From the NCBI GenBank assembly GCA_033557835.1, contig JAWQRO010000161.1, positions 1 to 51,632 of the forward strand: a stretch of 51,632 nucleotides of DNA, read 5' to 3'. This document shows, piece by piece, positions 35,704-45,800 of this stretch. The notes beneath the pieces are model-generated. The model saw only the letters and a program-made list of their open reading frames with translations. It was not told where the DNA came from and ran no database searches. A program made the position numbers and the translations under genes. Each line of letters opens with the position of its first letter. Positions within the stretch are counted from its first letter, which is position 1. Origin of the DNA: Helochares maculicollis (lineage: Eukaryota; Arthropoda; Insecta; Coleoptera; Hydrophilidae).

Positions 35704-36964
35704 TGTGTTTCTGATGAAATTCTGTCCAACTTGGTTGTTTTGATGTTTGAATATCCACTAATTGCAGAATTTTGTTAGAGAGTGTTTCGAATTTAAATCG
35801 CTGCGTTGATTTGATTTTTTGCAGAGCAACGTTGTAATTTTAAGCGGTTTCGTAATGGTTTTTTCAAAAACATTTTTCTTTGTCCAATCTAGTTTTGCAG
35901 ATAACTAGGATTTTGTAATTACTCAAACATACAGCCTTTGTTCCATTAAATATTTGGTTGCTCTATTTTGTATGTGCATAAACAAAGTTGTTAAATAATT
36001 AGTGAAAGTATATAGGTCAGAAAGTACATTTTTGAACGAACAAATTTTTAATGCCACAAATATATAAATTTAATAAGACATAGTGTTTCTCACGATCATA
36101 ATTCAATGTTAGACGATAACTTTAAAAGCATTTATTATTTTATTTTTATTTGTCCTTTTTTCATACAAACACGTGCTACTAAGTTCCAACAAAAATAATT
36201 GTACAAAAGATGTTCAATAATTCTACCCACTCTTTACTTCTTTTAAAAATATAACGTTATGCCTTATTAAAATTGCATTCCTTTTCGTCAAATATTTTCA
36301 CTCGTGCACGTCTTCTGAAAGGTGTTGACTTTGCGACGCATAAAACATCTGTAATATTTTAGTGGTGTTTGGATTTTAGTGGAGAGGACAGATGCAGGAG
36401 TGCGAGTGGTGGAAACGTAGTGATGTTGACGTAGCGTCGTGTTGATTTATCTCTTGTGTTCCTAGTTCAAAGTTAGCTCTAAAGTGTGGGTTTCTAATGG
36501 AAAAGAAAAATGGGAAGCTAGGTAGCTTTTTATCAATTTATTTTATTGCTGAACAGAGTTAAATTATATGTTTGGACAATAGCAGTAGCAAAGTTAGCAA
36601 AAGCAATTACAATCAACTCTGCTCTACCATAATTTGCTTTTTACAATAATTCTATTTTTTCATACTGCAAAGCTTCAATTAATTATTTTGTTAGATAATG
36701 GCATGCATCGACTATTTTCAATTAATGGAACTTAAACACCGACGAATTTATAGTCTACACAGATTAATTTAAAATTAAATTCCTATGTTTTAACAAATTT
36801 ATGAGCTGAAAATTGCAACCCATTATAATTAGCATTCACAGTATCCAAATAATTGAAATATATATTATGAGTAGATTGTTTTGTGCAAAATTTTGATTAA
36901 AAATTAGTCTGCGTCCTACTGCTAGCGATGTGTGAAATTCAACAGCAGTCATTCGATGGAGAGT
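35704..36964. other. AT-rich DNA, no gene seen
   Basis: No recognisable coding motif, RNA gene or repeat in this stretch. Confidence 0.4.
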
Positions 36965-37031
36965 TTCAGGAACTTTTTATTTTCCTGAAATTTCACTGGA
37001 CCTTGAATGAAATTTTACAGGAAGAAATTTC
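36965..37031. promoter_or_regulatory. Possible heat-shock-element cluster
   Basis: Three matches to the alternating GAA/TTC pattern with two-base spacing lie within 67 bases: TTCAGGAA (36965-36972), TTCCTGAAATTTC (36982-36994, a perfect three-unit element) and GAAATTTC (37024-37031). The first and second also form a 9-bp inverted repeat (TTTCAGGAA with TTCCTGAAA). Heat shock factor trimers bind such arrays. A single three-unit match is expected about once by chance in DNA of this composition, so only the clustering and the open block just downstream make it notable. Confidence 0.25.
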
Positions 37032-37069
37032 TAAAACGCATTTCAATAGAATATTTCCCATTTCGGCCG

Positions 37070-37371
37070 CTATGTTGTTGACAACAATATATGACTTCCG
37101 TTATTAATTTTGTGCCAATGGCATGAATGAAGGTAAATGGTTTGTATTGTATCGACCTTCCGAAAATCCGAAAGGGATTCGATCTCCTTTATACGTCCAA
37201 ACTTTGCCTTCTGTACAATTATCAGTTGATACATTACAGAAGGGCCCTTTTCTGCTAACAAATTCCCTGCGCATGGGGTCACGAGCTATCCGATTTGGTG
37301 CTTTGTCAAATGTGACACCTGTAATATCCCGGTGGCTACCGGCCAAGTTTCACTTTTGCTCCGAACTATGA
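37070..37371. other. GC-richer block open in three frames on both strands
   Basis: Open frames overlap here: minus 37104-37346 (80 codons, no good ATG at its start), minus 37070-37282, and plus 37123-37371 (ATG start, 82 codons). The longer minus frame has the more protein-like product, with RKGPFCNVSTDNCTEGKVW including two cysteines and two N-glycosylation-type sequons, but I recognise no family. The even base composition by itself lowers the stop frequency, so all three may be chance. It could be the remnant of an exon, of a transposon or of an old viral insertion. Confidence 0.25.
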
Positions 37372-39271
37372 CTATTATCGAGGCCGTTCGGAAAAGTCGT
37401 TTGTTGACTTAGAAACTCACAGAACTTCCTTTTTGCGCCGTTTGAAATATGAATATTTTTACTTTTTATGTCTGCAATTCTAAGGAATTTATTGAAAAAG
37501 TTGATGTGAATTTTTATTAGGTTCTGGAATTTTAAGGATTTCAATGTGTCCGCTATTGGCCAAAAGCAAATACTTAAGAAAACTATTTAGCATTTTCAAA
37601 TTTTGTAAGACCAACACGGGAAGCTTGAGGATATTTTAACTTAGTGTTCCAGACTTCAGGTTTTGTAATAAATAATTCACCTGATATCAGTGCTCTCAAA
37701 ACTTTTTAAAGCATTTTTAAAAATACTTCTCTAACTTACAAAAGTCTTATTTCATGTCATTGTTTCTTTCTTAAAGAAATTTAATATTTCTAACATTAGT
37801 TTGACAATAGATAGGTTTCATTTAATTTGTTTTGTACTCTATGCAAAGAAAACCATCTGCACTTTAAACAAAAGTTCATGACAAACATGCAAGTAAAAAT
37901 TAAATTTTGGATATATGTGAAAATGAGAATAGTAAAATTATGGATAACTAAAACACTGCAAACAAAAATGTTCTTATTGGACAAGAATTTTATTAGACAC
38001 TTTTATTAAGCAATCTTTTCCAAAAAAAGTTGCGAGAATTGATTCGCAGTAATGAATTTCTTTCTTAAAGATAAGATAAATATTCGTTTTCTCTAAATAC
38101 TTAACGAAAATAACTGAATTTTCTACAATGCCTTCTCTTTTATGTGGTAGAAGCTAGGCAATGCTTTTGTTTGCAGAATATATTGGTACCAAAGAATGGT
38201 TTTATAGCAATAGTTATGATAATGTTTCAATACTTTTAATAAATACTCAAAAAACATTACCAAATCGATTAATTTTGCAGGTAGTAAAATTTAGCAATTC
38301 TGAATATGGACTAAAATAAGCTATAAATAAACTATGCAATATTAAGTTTAATCATTAAATTATTGAAATAATTTATAACTAACTGGAATTCAATTAAACG
38401 AAAATTAAAGCATCTCTATTCAGTTGCAAACGGTTTGAAATTGGTAGACTACGAGTTTCTGGTAACTATATTTAACTTTTAATTAAAAATGTTTTTGCAT
38501 TAAATCGATACTATTGTCATGAATGAAGCAAACTCCGCACTAGCGCTGCATAGTAATTATGTATTCCAGAAATTATACGAGATGGAACATTTTCATGTTA
38601 TCTGATGGTATGAGTAATAAATTTGATGAACTATAGAATAGTTGCTGAAAGTTGAACCTGCAAGGCAAATGCAAACATAAATACGATTGACTTTCAAATA
38701 CGTTTATTTGATAAATATACATGTTTATATATATGCTATTTCTACCTATTTACTAAATCATTTGAATTGAGCATTAAGCAGTGTGATATACTAATGGTTC
38801 TTCTTATTCAGTACTGAAAAAAAATACATTAGTTTTATCACCTACATACACAGGAATATTATAGACTGGTAAATTTGATATCTGATGACGGTTGACTGGA
38901 ATTAGTACCCTATTTAAATTTTCAACGATATTTATTTCGGCTGATTTGCACGTTCCAAACCGAAGAAGATCTTGAAGTTATTTTGCTTGACGTTAAAAAA
39001 ACATATTCTGGTAGTACCCATTTTGTAATAATGCTTCATCAAAGCATTCTGGTTTTTCCGATTCAGGCAGTGGTGACGAAGTGTTCTTGAGTGAAATAAA
39101 AAGTAGTGATTTTGGTAATACTAGCAGTTAGAATGATGAGAAAATAATTGCAGACAGTTTTACTAGGTAAACAACAATTTTACACATATAGTGTGTAATT
39201 TTGATAATGCAAGATCAGACCTTTATTGGACGGATCGCATAACACTAATCATTATTTGAGCATGCTTTGCG
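37372..39271. other. AT-rich DNA, no gene seen
   Basis: Only short open frames without motifs were seen. Confidence 0.4.
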
Positions 39272-39301
39272 ATCTTATGTAATCTTATGTAATCTTATGT
39301 A
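39272..39301. repeat. Three exact copies of a 10-bp unit
   Basis: ATCTTATGTA occurs three times in a row. It is a small minisatellite with no visible function. Confidence 0.95.
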
Positions 39302-40029
39302 ATTGAAAATGAAATACTTAATTTTTACAATTATTAGATATCTAATAAATGAATAAGCACATTGGAATGGACCGTGAGTGAATTATATACCTTATTCACT
39401 TTAGCAAGAGAGCTATTCGTTCAACTGCTTTGATACCAGTGTTTGAAAATATTACAACCAAACATCTTTTTATCCACATCAAAATTAGTTACCAATGAAT
39501 TATAATTATTTACAGGCAGGTTTTACTTCAAATAATATATTTTTTCAAAAAGGCATCGATTTCGAGTTTAAATATTTGTACTATGTAGTGTGTACTAGTA
39601 TTCCAACAAATATTTGTAGTATCTAAGAATTAACTAGGTTTTGTCGAGTGTTATAAGACATTTAAAATATGAAAATATAGGACATATGTTATATACAAAC
39701 AATTGGCATTGCAGTCCAGACTTAGGTAAGTATTTACACCGTACAAAATTTAATTTTAGCGGTATGGTGAAGAGAAACCTAAAATGTTTTCCAAAATTTA
39801 CATAAAAAGCGGCGCCTAGACTTTTGATTTGATAACAATTCACGATGAAAAATTAACATCTGTACGAAATTAATGAGGTGAAAACGTTAAAAGTCGAACT
39901 GTACAGGTTGTTACAGAAATTTAACTCACATGTTAAGAGTGCCAATGTCCTACTTTCTAAGTATAAATATAAATGTTGAAAGTTTGGCTAGCTTGGGATA
40001 CCTCGCATAATTGAAATGATGCCGATAGA

Positions 40030-40460
40030 CCATGCTGTGTTAAAGAATATTATCAAACACAACGATGCCGTTATTGCTATAAAAATAACGGCATCATAAT
40101 CAAACACGTCATTAGATCCTTCAAAACCTCAATTTTTTCCAATCGCTTAAAACAGAACGTGACCTCGAATAAAGATCGCTTTGTATTAGTATCTTCCGCC
40201 GCAAGAAAGACGATTACATCGTACATCGCAAACTAACGTCACGTTTATCATTAAAAACTACCGACAAAACAAGTCGTTCGATCCGTCAAAATAACGTCCT
40301 TTTTTGATAAGCGCAAAACCTTCCTTGTGAAATAGAAACAGAAAAAAGAACACAAACAATCATTAAAGTCAAAGTTTTATTGAGGCGCGTTGCAGAAGAC
40401 AGCGCGTGACTTTGCGAAAATTCCACTTTATACTACCATCTTCAGCCGCAAACTAATTTG
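40030..40460. repeat. Diverged repeat block with a 12-bp hairpin
   Basis: The hairpin GATGCCGTTATT (40064-40075) and AATAACGGCATC (40084-40095) is exact. Next to it, two similar segments lie about 165 bases apart: one near 40102-40151 (CAAACACGTC, ATCCTTCAAAA, TTTTTT, GCTTAAAAC) and one near 40265-40318 (CAAAACAAGTC, ATCCGTCAAAA, TTTTTT, GCGCAAAAC). Shorter pieces (CTTCCGCCGC and CTTCAGCCGC) also recur. This looks like an old tandem duplication or worn satellite just upstream of the mariner. The alignment was done by eye. Confidence 0.35.
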
Positions 40461-40642
40461 TATTTGGAATAAATAAACTATATAATATATTAATTATACG
40501 AAGAATGCAAAAAATGTGGTAATATCAAACTAAGTAAATTGTAAAATAGTTATAAATTGAATATCTTATTAGCTGTGGCTGTAATTAATTGCGCCGGCTT
40601 TTTTTGTAGGATTTAAAGTAGCCTCGTATCCGCTTTTATTTA

Positions 40643-40672
40643 CGAGGTGTGTTCAAAAAGTATAGCGAATTT
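40643..40672. repeat. Mariner terminal inverted repeat (transposase 3' side)
   Basis: Begins CGAGGTGTGTTCAA immediately inside the TA duplication and matches the reverse complement of 41885-41914 over 30 bases with two differences. Confidence 0.95.
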
Positions 40673-40692
40673 TGTGTTTTTTCAAAAATTAT

Positions 40693-41710
40693 TTATTTAT
40701 TCATGAATATCAATTCAAAGTAATTCCCATGAGATATTATACACTTGTGCTAACGTTTTTTCCAATCTTCGATGCACTTAAAAAAATATTTTTCTTTATC
40801 TTGTTTAGCTACTCCTTCGATGCACTCTTTATCTCGTCAATATTAGCATAGCGTCGTCCTTTCATGGGCCTCTTTAGATCTGAGGAATATGGTGGCTGCG
40901 GCATCATCAGTGTGTTGTTTTTGGCCAAAAAGTCGCTCACAAGCAATAATGAGTGAGCAGGGGCGTTATCGTTGTGCAAAAGCCAATTTTTGTTCTACCA
41001 CAAATCCGGGCGTTTCTGGCGGATTGCTTCACGCAAATTGCACATAACTTCCAGGTAATATTCCTTATTAACCGTTCTACCTTGTGGCAAGAATTCACGA
41101 TGCACCACGCCCCTGCAATCGAAGAAAACGGTAAGCAAAACTATCACAGTCGACCGAACTTTGCCGCGCTATTTTCGGTCTTGGTTCGTGCGGCAGCTTC
41201 CATTGAGATGATTGAGCTATGGCTTCCACGTCATAACCGTAAACCCACGATTCGTCACCAGTTATGACTCTCTGGAGCAAATTTGGGTCGCTCCGGACAG
41301 AGTCCAACAGCTCATTAGCAATTTTCATGCGAAGCTGTTTTTGGTCGAAATTGAGCAATTTTGGTACTAATTTCGCGGTGACCCATCTCATGTCCAAATA
41401 ATTGATAAAAATCGAATGGCAGGAGCCAATCGATATGTCTAGGTCCTCAGCAACTTCTTTAACGGGGATTCGACGATTGGCCAATACCATTTTCTTCACT
41501 TCATCAATTTTTTCGTGTTGTTGAAGTGCTCGGGCGTCCGGCATGCTCTTCGTTCACATCTTCTCGGCCTTCTGAGAACATTTTGTACCACCGATAAACG
41601 TAGCTTCGGTCCAAGGTAGCTTCTCCGTATGCCACAGTCAACATTTGGAATGCATCCGCGCATTTAATTTCGATTTTCACACAAAATTTGATACAGGTTC
41701 TTTGATCCAT
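40693..41710 (-). pseudogene. Mariner transposase, disrupted and lacking the third catalytic Asp
   Basis: Translation would start at the ATG at 41710-41708 (MDQRTCIKFCVKIE). The N-terminal DNA-binding part contains SYVYRWYKMFSEGRE and GRPSTSTT. A two-base loss near 41510 shifts the frame; the next part includes IDEVKKMV and ends with TGDESWVYGYD, which holds the first catalytic Asp. A one-base insertion near 41160 shifts it again; then come VFFDCRGVVHREFLPQG and NKEYYLEVM, a TAG, and LLHNDNAPAHS with the second Asp. The usual YSPDLAPxDFFLFPK block reads YSSDL followed directly by KRPMKG, an in-frame loss of about ten codons that removes the third Asp of the D,D34D triad (junction near 40878). 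More stops and a frameshift follow, and the natural stop is TAA at 40695-40693. The family enzyme cuts and pastes the element at TA sites; this copy cannot. Confidence 0.95.
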
Positions 41711-41884
41711 TTTTTTGAATAGGTAAAAATCTAAGACGAGCCAAAGCACGTGCAAGCAAAGCAGCTGTCAATAATTAACTGAACATTCAAAATGTCCGAG
41801 CTTGTCGGTATAAGTGAGTGATATGAGTACCAACATAACACCACAAAAAATTGAAATTCGAATATACGTAAGTCCCAAAAATTT

Positions 41885-41914
41885 AAATTCGCGATACTTA
41901 TTGAACACACCTCG
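41885..41914. repeat. Mariner terminal inverted repeat (transposase 5' side)
   Basis: Ends in the complement of CGAGGTGTGTTCAA and is followed by the TA duplication at 41915-41916. The same terminus, with one change (CGGGG), begins the second copy at 51487. Confidence 0.95.
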
Positions 41915-41916
41915 TA

Positions 41917-44371
41917 TATGATTTTGACCACTATAAAAAGAACATTTCTTTCTTGTTTCGTATTTAATACGGTCAGGTGATTTACATGTTAGCAAAAACT
42001 TCATTCTTTGAATAAAGCTGATTTATTTCTAGTTTAGCGAACTAACATAATCATAAATAGTGAATAAAATACATCGAAATAAAAATTGACCACACCTGTG
42101 CTCCTCTTCAGTTAAAATTTAATAGACTATTAAGGTTTTTCTTTTGTCTATATTTCTTTTCAAAAAGGTTTTTTATTATTTTTTCGTCTGTTCGAGTCCA
42201 GCTGCATTAATCATAGACAAGAAGATAATTCTGTGAAATACCAATAAAACTCGTTTGTCTTCGGCCAACGGCTTCATGAGAAATTCCGCCAGTGGCTCTT
42301 AACATGTATATGTAATTAATACCTCGGTTACTAATGACGCCAAAAAATGCTAAGCAAACCTATCGCTTAATATTCCTTATATTTACCACTAGTTTAAGTT
42401 ATGTACTTAATTCTGAAACAGGCCGTATAACCGATTACACGCAAAATATAGTATGTAGATAATAAATAAAGCGGTTACGTAGACAGTTATTGCTGAGTGT
42501 ATAAGAAACTTCATGAAGTCGTACAAAAGAAGGTTTCATCTATTGACCTTATCTTTGGTGAATTGTTACAATTTATATTTAGTAAAAAGTGGTAATACAG
42601 TTGCACTAAATATATATACAAAATATAATATGACAGCTGATTCGTCGCAATGCAGTTGTATGAATTGAAAGACAATCAGGTAATCAGTTGATTATCCGCC
42701 AAACAATTTGTGAACAGGAATCCAGAACACAAAGGATGTCTTTGTTTAAGGAATTGTTACAAGAATTAATATTTCAGGAGAAAATACAAAAACACTTATT
42801 TACGCTATGTAATTATCATAAATGACTATTATCGCTAATGGCATTTAGTGTTATAATCATGTATTGACGCTTTACGTTTTAAACTTTTCTTCTGAACACT
42901 CAAGACCAGCAATGGTAGAAAAATGGACATATCTACTTTTAGACGGTGCGTCCTTACAGAAAGGGTACTGACAACAGAACCAGTCTATAGGCATATTCAA
43001 CATAAATCAGAAACCAACATAAAACCGAATTTTGCATCACTATTCAAGTTTGAAAAGAAACGAAAAAACTTATTTTATTATGAAAATAGAATATTTCTAG
43101 ATATTGAACATTGCAAAAAATATCTTATGCTATAAATGCTAAACATAAAAACCAAACAAAATGCTTGCAATAGTAAACATAGCTGTTGCCGATTTTCTCC
43201 TTGAATATAAAACCATACTCACAAAATATTGCAAAAAGCCCTAAAGCAACCAACACAAAAAGCTGTATATCAATAGATAAAATTTGGTTTACAAACAACC
43301 TTAAATAAAATCGTCTCTGATGGTGCTTCCGCATCGCAAAGTATAGACAAGTCATTAAATAGCATTCTAATTATAATAGTAGTCAAAGCATGCATTTTTT
43401 AAGAGTTTACGCATGTTAATAAAAATTTGAGAGTATTTTTGCATTTCATTTGTGGTAGTAAAGATAAAAGTAGTACCTTGATGGGAATGTAGAGGAAGCT
43501 GATGCATCCGCTCACCTGCAAATAATAAAATTGACAAATACAGCATAAGAAGCAAAAAAAAAGTTTTGCGCAAAAACTCAGACAGCTTCACAGTATGAAT
43601 ATCAGATACCATCTCTTAGTTACAACCTAAATTTAACCGGCTGGCTTCTTAAAAACACATAAATCAAACTCATAGGAAATTCCTCAAGGAGTAAACACAG
43701 AGAATCATCTCATATATCAGATAAAAGTGGTAATGGGTTATAGTTTAGTAAAACTTTAGACAATCTCCGCGACTATAAACCATAAAAAGTGTAGTGAGAA
43801 AGCCATTAGCGCTACTTTTTCTACTGCATATAATGACCGTATATTTTATCTTTTAAGTCTAGTGCGTGGTCTAATATTTATTACAGTAGCAGAACGAAAC
43901 TTAAAGGCGCTTTTAAGAGACAAAGTAGAAAGAACCCTTTATCTATCTCGGGAAATGGCAGATAATTTATCTTATTTTGCCGATTTGTAAGGATGCGGCT
44001 AGAATAGGACCGATTTCAACTAAATACGTGATTTGCCGACAAGGAAATTACTTTATTGTTGCACATTTTATTTATGACCCGTCGTTTTTATTCCTACTTT
44101 TTAGCTGCTTGCGTAAAACATCCATTTAGATGTAAAGCAAAAATGCTGGGCGTAGCACAACTTTTCCAAGAAAAATATATAAACAACTTCTCTTACAAAC
44201 TTGAGTTCAGGAATCGGTCGTAAGAACTAATAAATAATACTAGGAACATAGCAAATGTGAACTTGCTTACTTACGTTTCACAATTTGAGCACAACAAAAT
44301 TTAATAAATGTTCTTGTTTATTTAATTTCGAAAATTTTCAGACTTTCCAACTTTTTGTTATTCAAACAATA
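41917..44371. other. AT-rich DNA, no gene seen
   Basis: Open frames of 70-81 codons (42923-43135, 43125-43355, 43367-43612) are present but carry no motif that I recognise and have the A/T-dominated codon use of random AT-rich sequence. Confidence 0.4.
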
Positions 44372-44560
44372 TCAATTTCCCGTCTGCTGCGCAACAAGTA
44401 TAATATATAATTGTACGGCCACAAAGTTTAGCTGAGGTTCCGGGTAGGCCTCATGGGCGAGGAACTCCAAGACCACGTGACTGTTATATCGGTATTGGGG
44501 CAACTTTGTTTCGCTCAATAATTGTATCGCTCTAAATCTCCTTCTGATTAGATAATTGGC
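44372..44560 (-). CDS. Unrecognised open frame in a GC-richer island, possible exon
   Basis: On the minus strand 62 codons are open between a TAA (44563-44561) and TGA (44374-44372). The middle (about 44415-44515) is much richer in GC than the flanks and reads NSHVVLEFLAHEAYPEPQL, a plausible protein sequence. There is no ATG, so it would have to be an internal or last exon. The plus strand is also open over the same island (reading AEVPGRPHGRGTPRPRD), which weakens the case. No family recognised. Confidence 0.2.
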   Translation of the reverse strand, partial: ANYLIRRRFRAIQLLSETKLPQYRYNSHVVLEFLAHEAYPEPQLNFVAVQLYIILVAQQTGN

Positions 44561-45440
44561 TTAGGATTATGGCGCAAGACCTTTTTAAGTAAAACTTTGA
44601 TTAAATGGAAGGATGTTAGGTATAGTTTACAAGCTATGGTTTTTCTTCTAGTGTAGATAATTAGATGCTCAAATCCTGCTAAAGTGCTTGTTAATAAGAA
44701 ATGAAGTAATTAGTTGCTGGCACATTGCAAAATCTGTAGTGAGATAGATTTGCATAGTCTTAGATTAAATTAAATTCTGTTCTAGGAATATTGGAAAATC
44801 AATGAAAAAATGTTTTGCTAAAAAATGAATTCGTAAATTAAGTGATAGTAGATGACTTTACATATATAATTTTTAGTCAATTATGGTCACATACACGTTT
44901 AGTATATGTTTCCTATATAATGCTTCTAGAGTAATGCAAAGATTTCAGCCATTATTTAATATTTTATCAACAAAAATGTTCAACATAAAATTCTTTCTAG
45001 TAACAGCTTTTATCTGTTCAGTCGTTTAAACTTTGGAGAACATATATTTATTTTTCTTTTAACTGTGCTTTAAAAGCACGAGGCCCAGGAATCTAGCTAG
45101 ATATCAACACTTTTATTTCTCTGCTTGTCAAATATTTCTAGTGGCGTGCCTCGAAAACAATTTAAATTCAAATTCTTGAAGGAAGGAAACGGCCAACGAA
45201 TTGTGCAGCTTTATATATTTTAAAGGCAATTTCCAGGGAAACATTACATCGCTTTTAATTTTTTCTTTTAGAATACGTTCAATTTTCTCCAACTTTTTTA
45301 TAGTTTTTGTATAACGACGCATGAAAATTTTACTACAACCTAATTAAAAGGCAGTTTAATCGTTTGTTTATTATTTTAAAATGATATTTATGAGCTACTT
45401 TATCGTGGTTATAAATTTTATGAAACTTTCTGGAAAGTAG

Positions 45441-45800
45441 CTTTCAACAAAATCTTTTCACAGTCACTATTATTGTAGAATTTTTGTCATAAATTTAGTA
45501 GTAAGTATTCCAAATCTGGAAAACGGTATTTCTGACTATAAAAGGCAGGTAAAAGTTCAGGGCGTTGAAGCTTCCATAAATTTAGATTTTTCACCAGTAA
45601 ACCATTTTCATAAACAGAAACGAGAATGTGTGAAGTTTCAGGGGCAATTGAGCGTCAAGAACCCTCTCTTTCGCATGATGGAGCCATACCGCGCATTTAA
45701 CAACTACGACATTGAAGGATCTGTACTAGATATTCAGACCGCACTTTCCCAGTCTAGACTTGACTTATTGAGCAACGGCCTAGAAATACATCCACGCTAA
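45441..45800 (+). CDS. Unrecognised 119-codon open frame, possible last exon
   Basis: The frame is open from 45441 (after TAG at 45438-45440) to TAA at 45798-45800. The second half, from about 45624, is richer in GC than its surroundings, uses mixed codons and reads like a real protein (MMEPYRAFNNYDIEGSVLD, from the double ATG at 45675). Possible splice acceptors lie upstream in the same frame, at CAG ending 45548, 45560, 45596 and 45617, so a last exon starting at one of these is conceivable. From the double ATG it would give only 41 residues. Another frame is also open for 24 codons over the same stretch (ATG at 45626). No domain or family is recognised. Confidence 0.3.
   Translation, partial: LSTKSFHSHYYCRIFVINLVVSIPNLENGISDYKRQVKVQGVEASINLDFSPVNHFHKQKRECVKFQGQLSVKNPLFRMMEPYRAFNNYDIEGSVLDIQTALSQSRLDLLSNGLEIHPR

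Larger units (their letters stand above)
40643..41914 (-). mobile_element. Complete but inactive mariner transposon (copy 1)
   Basis: The element is 1272 bp long. Its 30-bp terminal inverted repeats (40643-40672 and 41885-41914) differ at two positions by eye; the outermost 14 bases, CGAGGTGTGTTCAA, are identical at both ends. It is flanked by TA on both sides (40641-40642 and 41915-41916), the target duplication of Tc1/mariner elements. The length is right for a full-size mariner and the single transposase gene runs on the minus strand. Both ends are preserved although the gene is dead, so an active relative could in principle still have moved it. Confidence 0.97.

Noticed and set aside
40953..41267. 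A 104-codon plus-strand open frame
   Set aside because: It lies opposite the mariner transposase and owes its openness to that gene's codon structure.
41731..42004. Two overlapping minus-strand frames crossing the mariner end
   Set aside because: They run from flanking DNA through the terminal repeat into the leader and have no relation to the transposase frame.
42186..42202. GTTCGAGTCC, like the B box of a tRNA gene
   Set aside because: No A box, acceptor stem or cloverleaf can be drawn from the preceding 80 bases.
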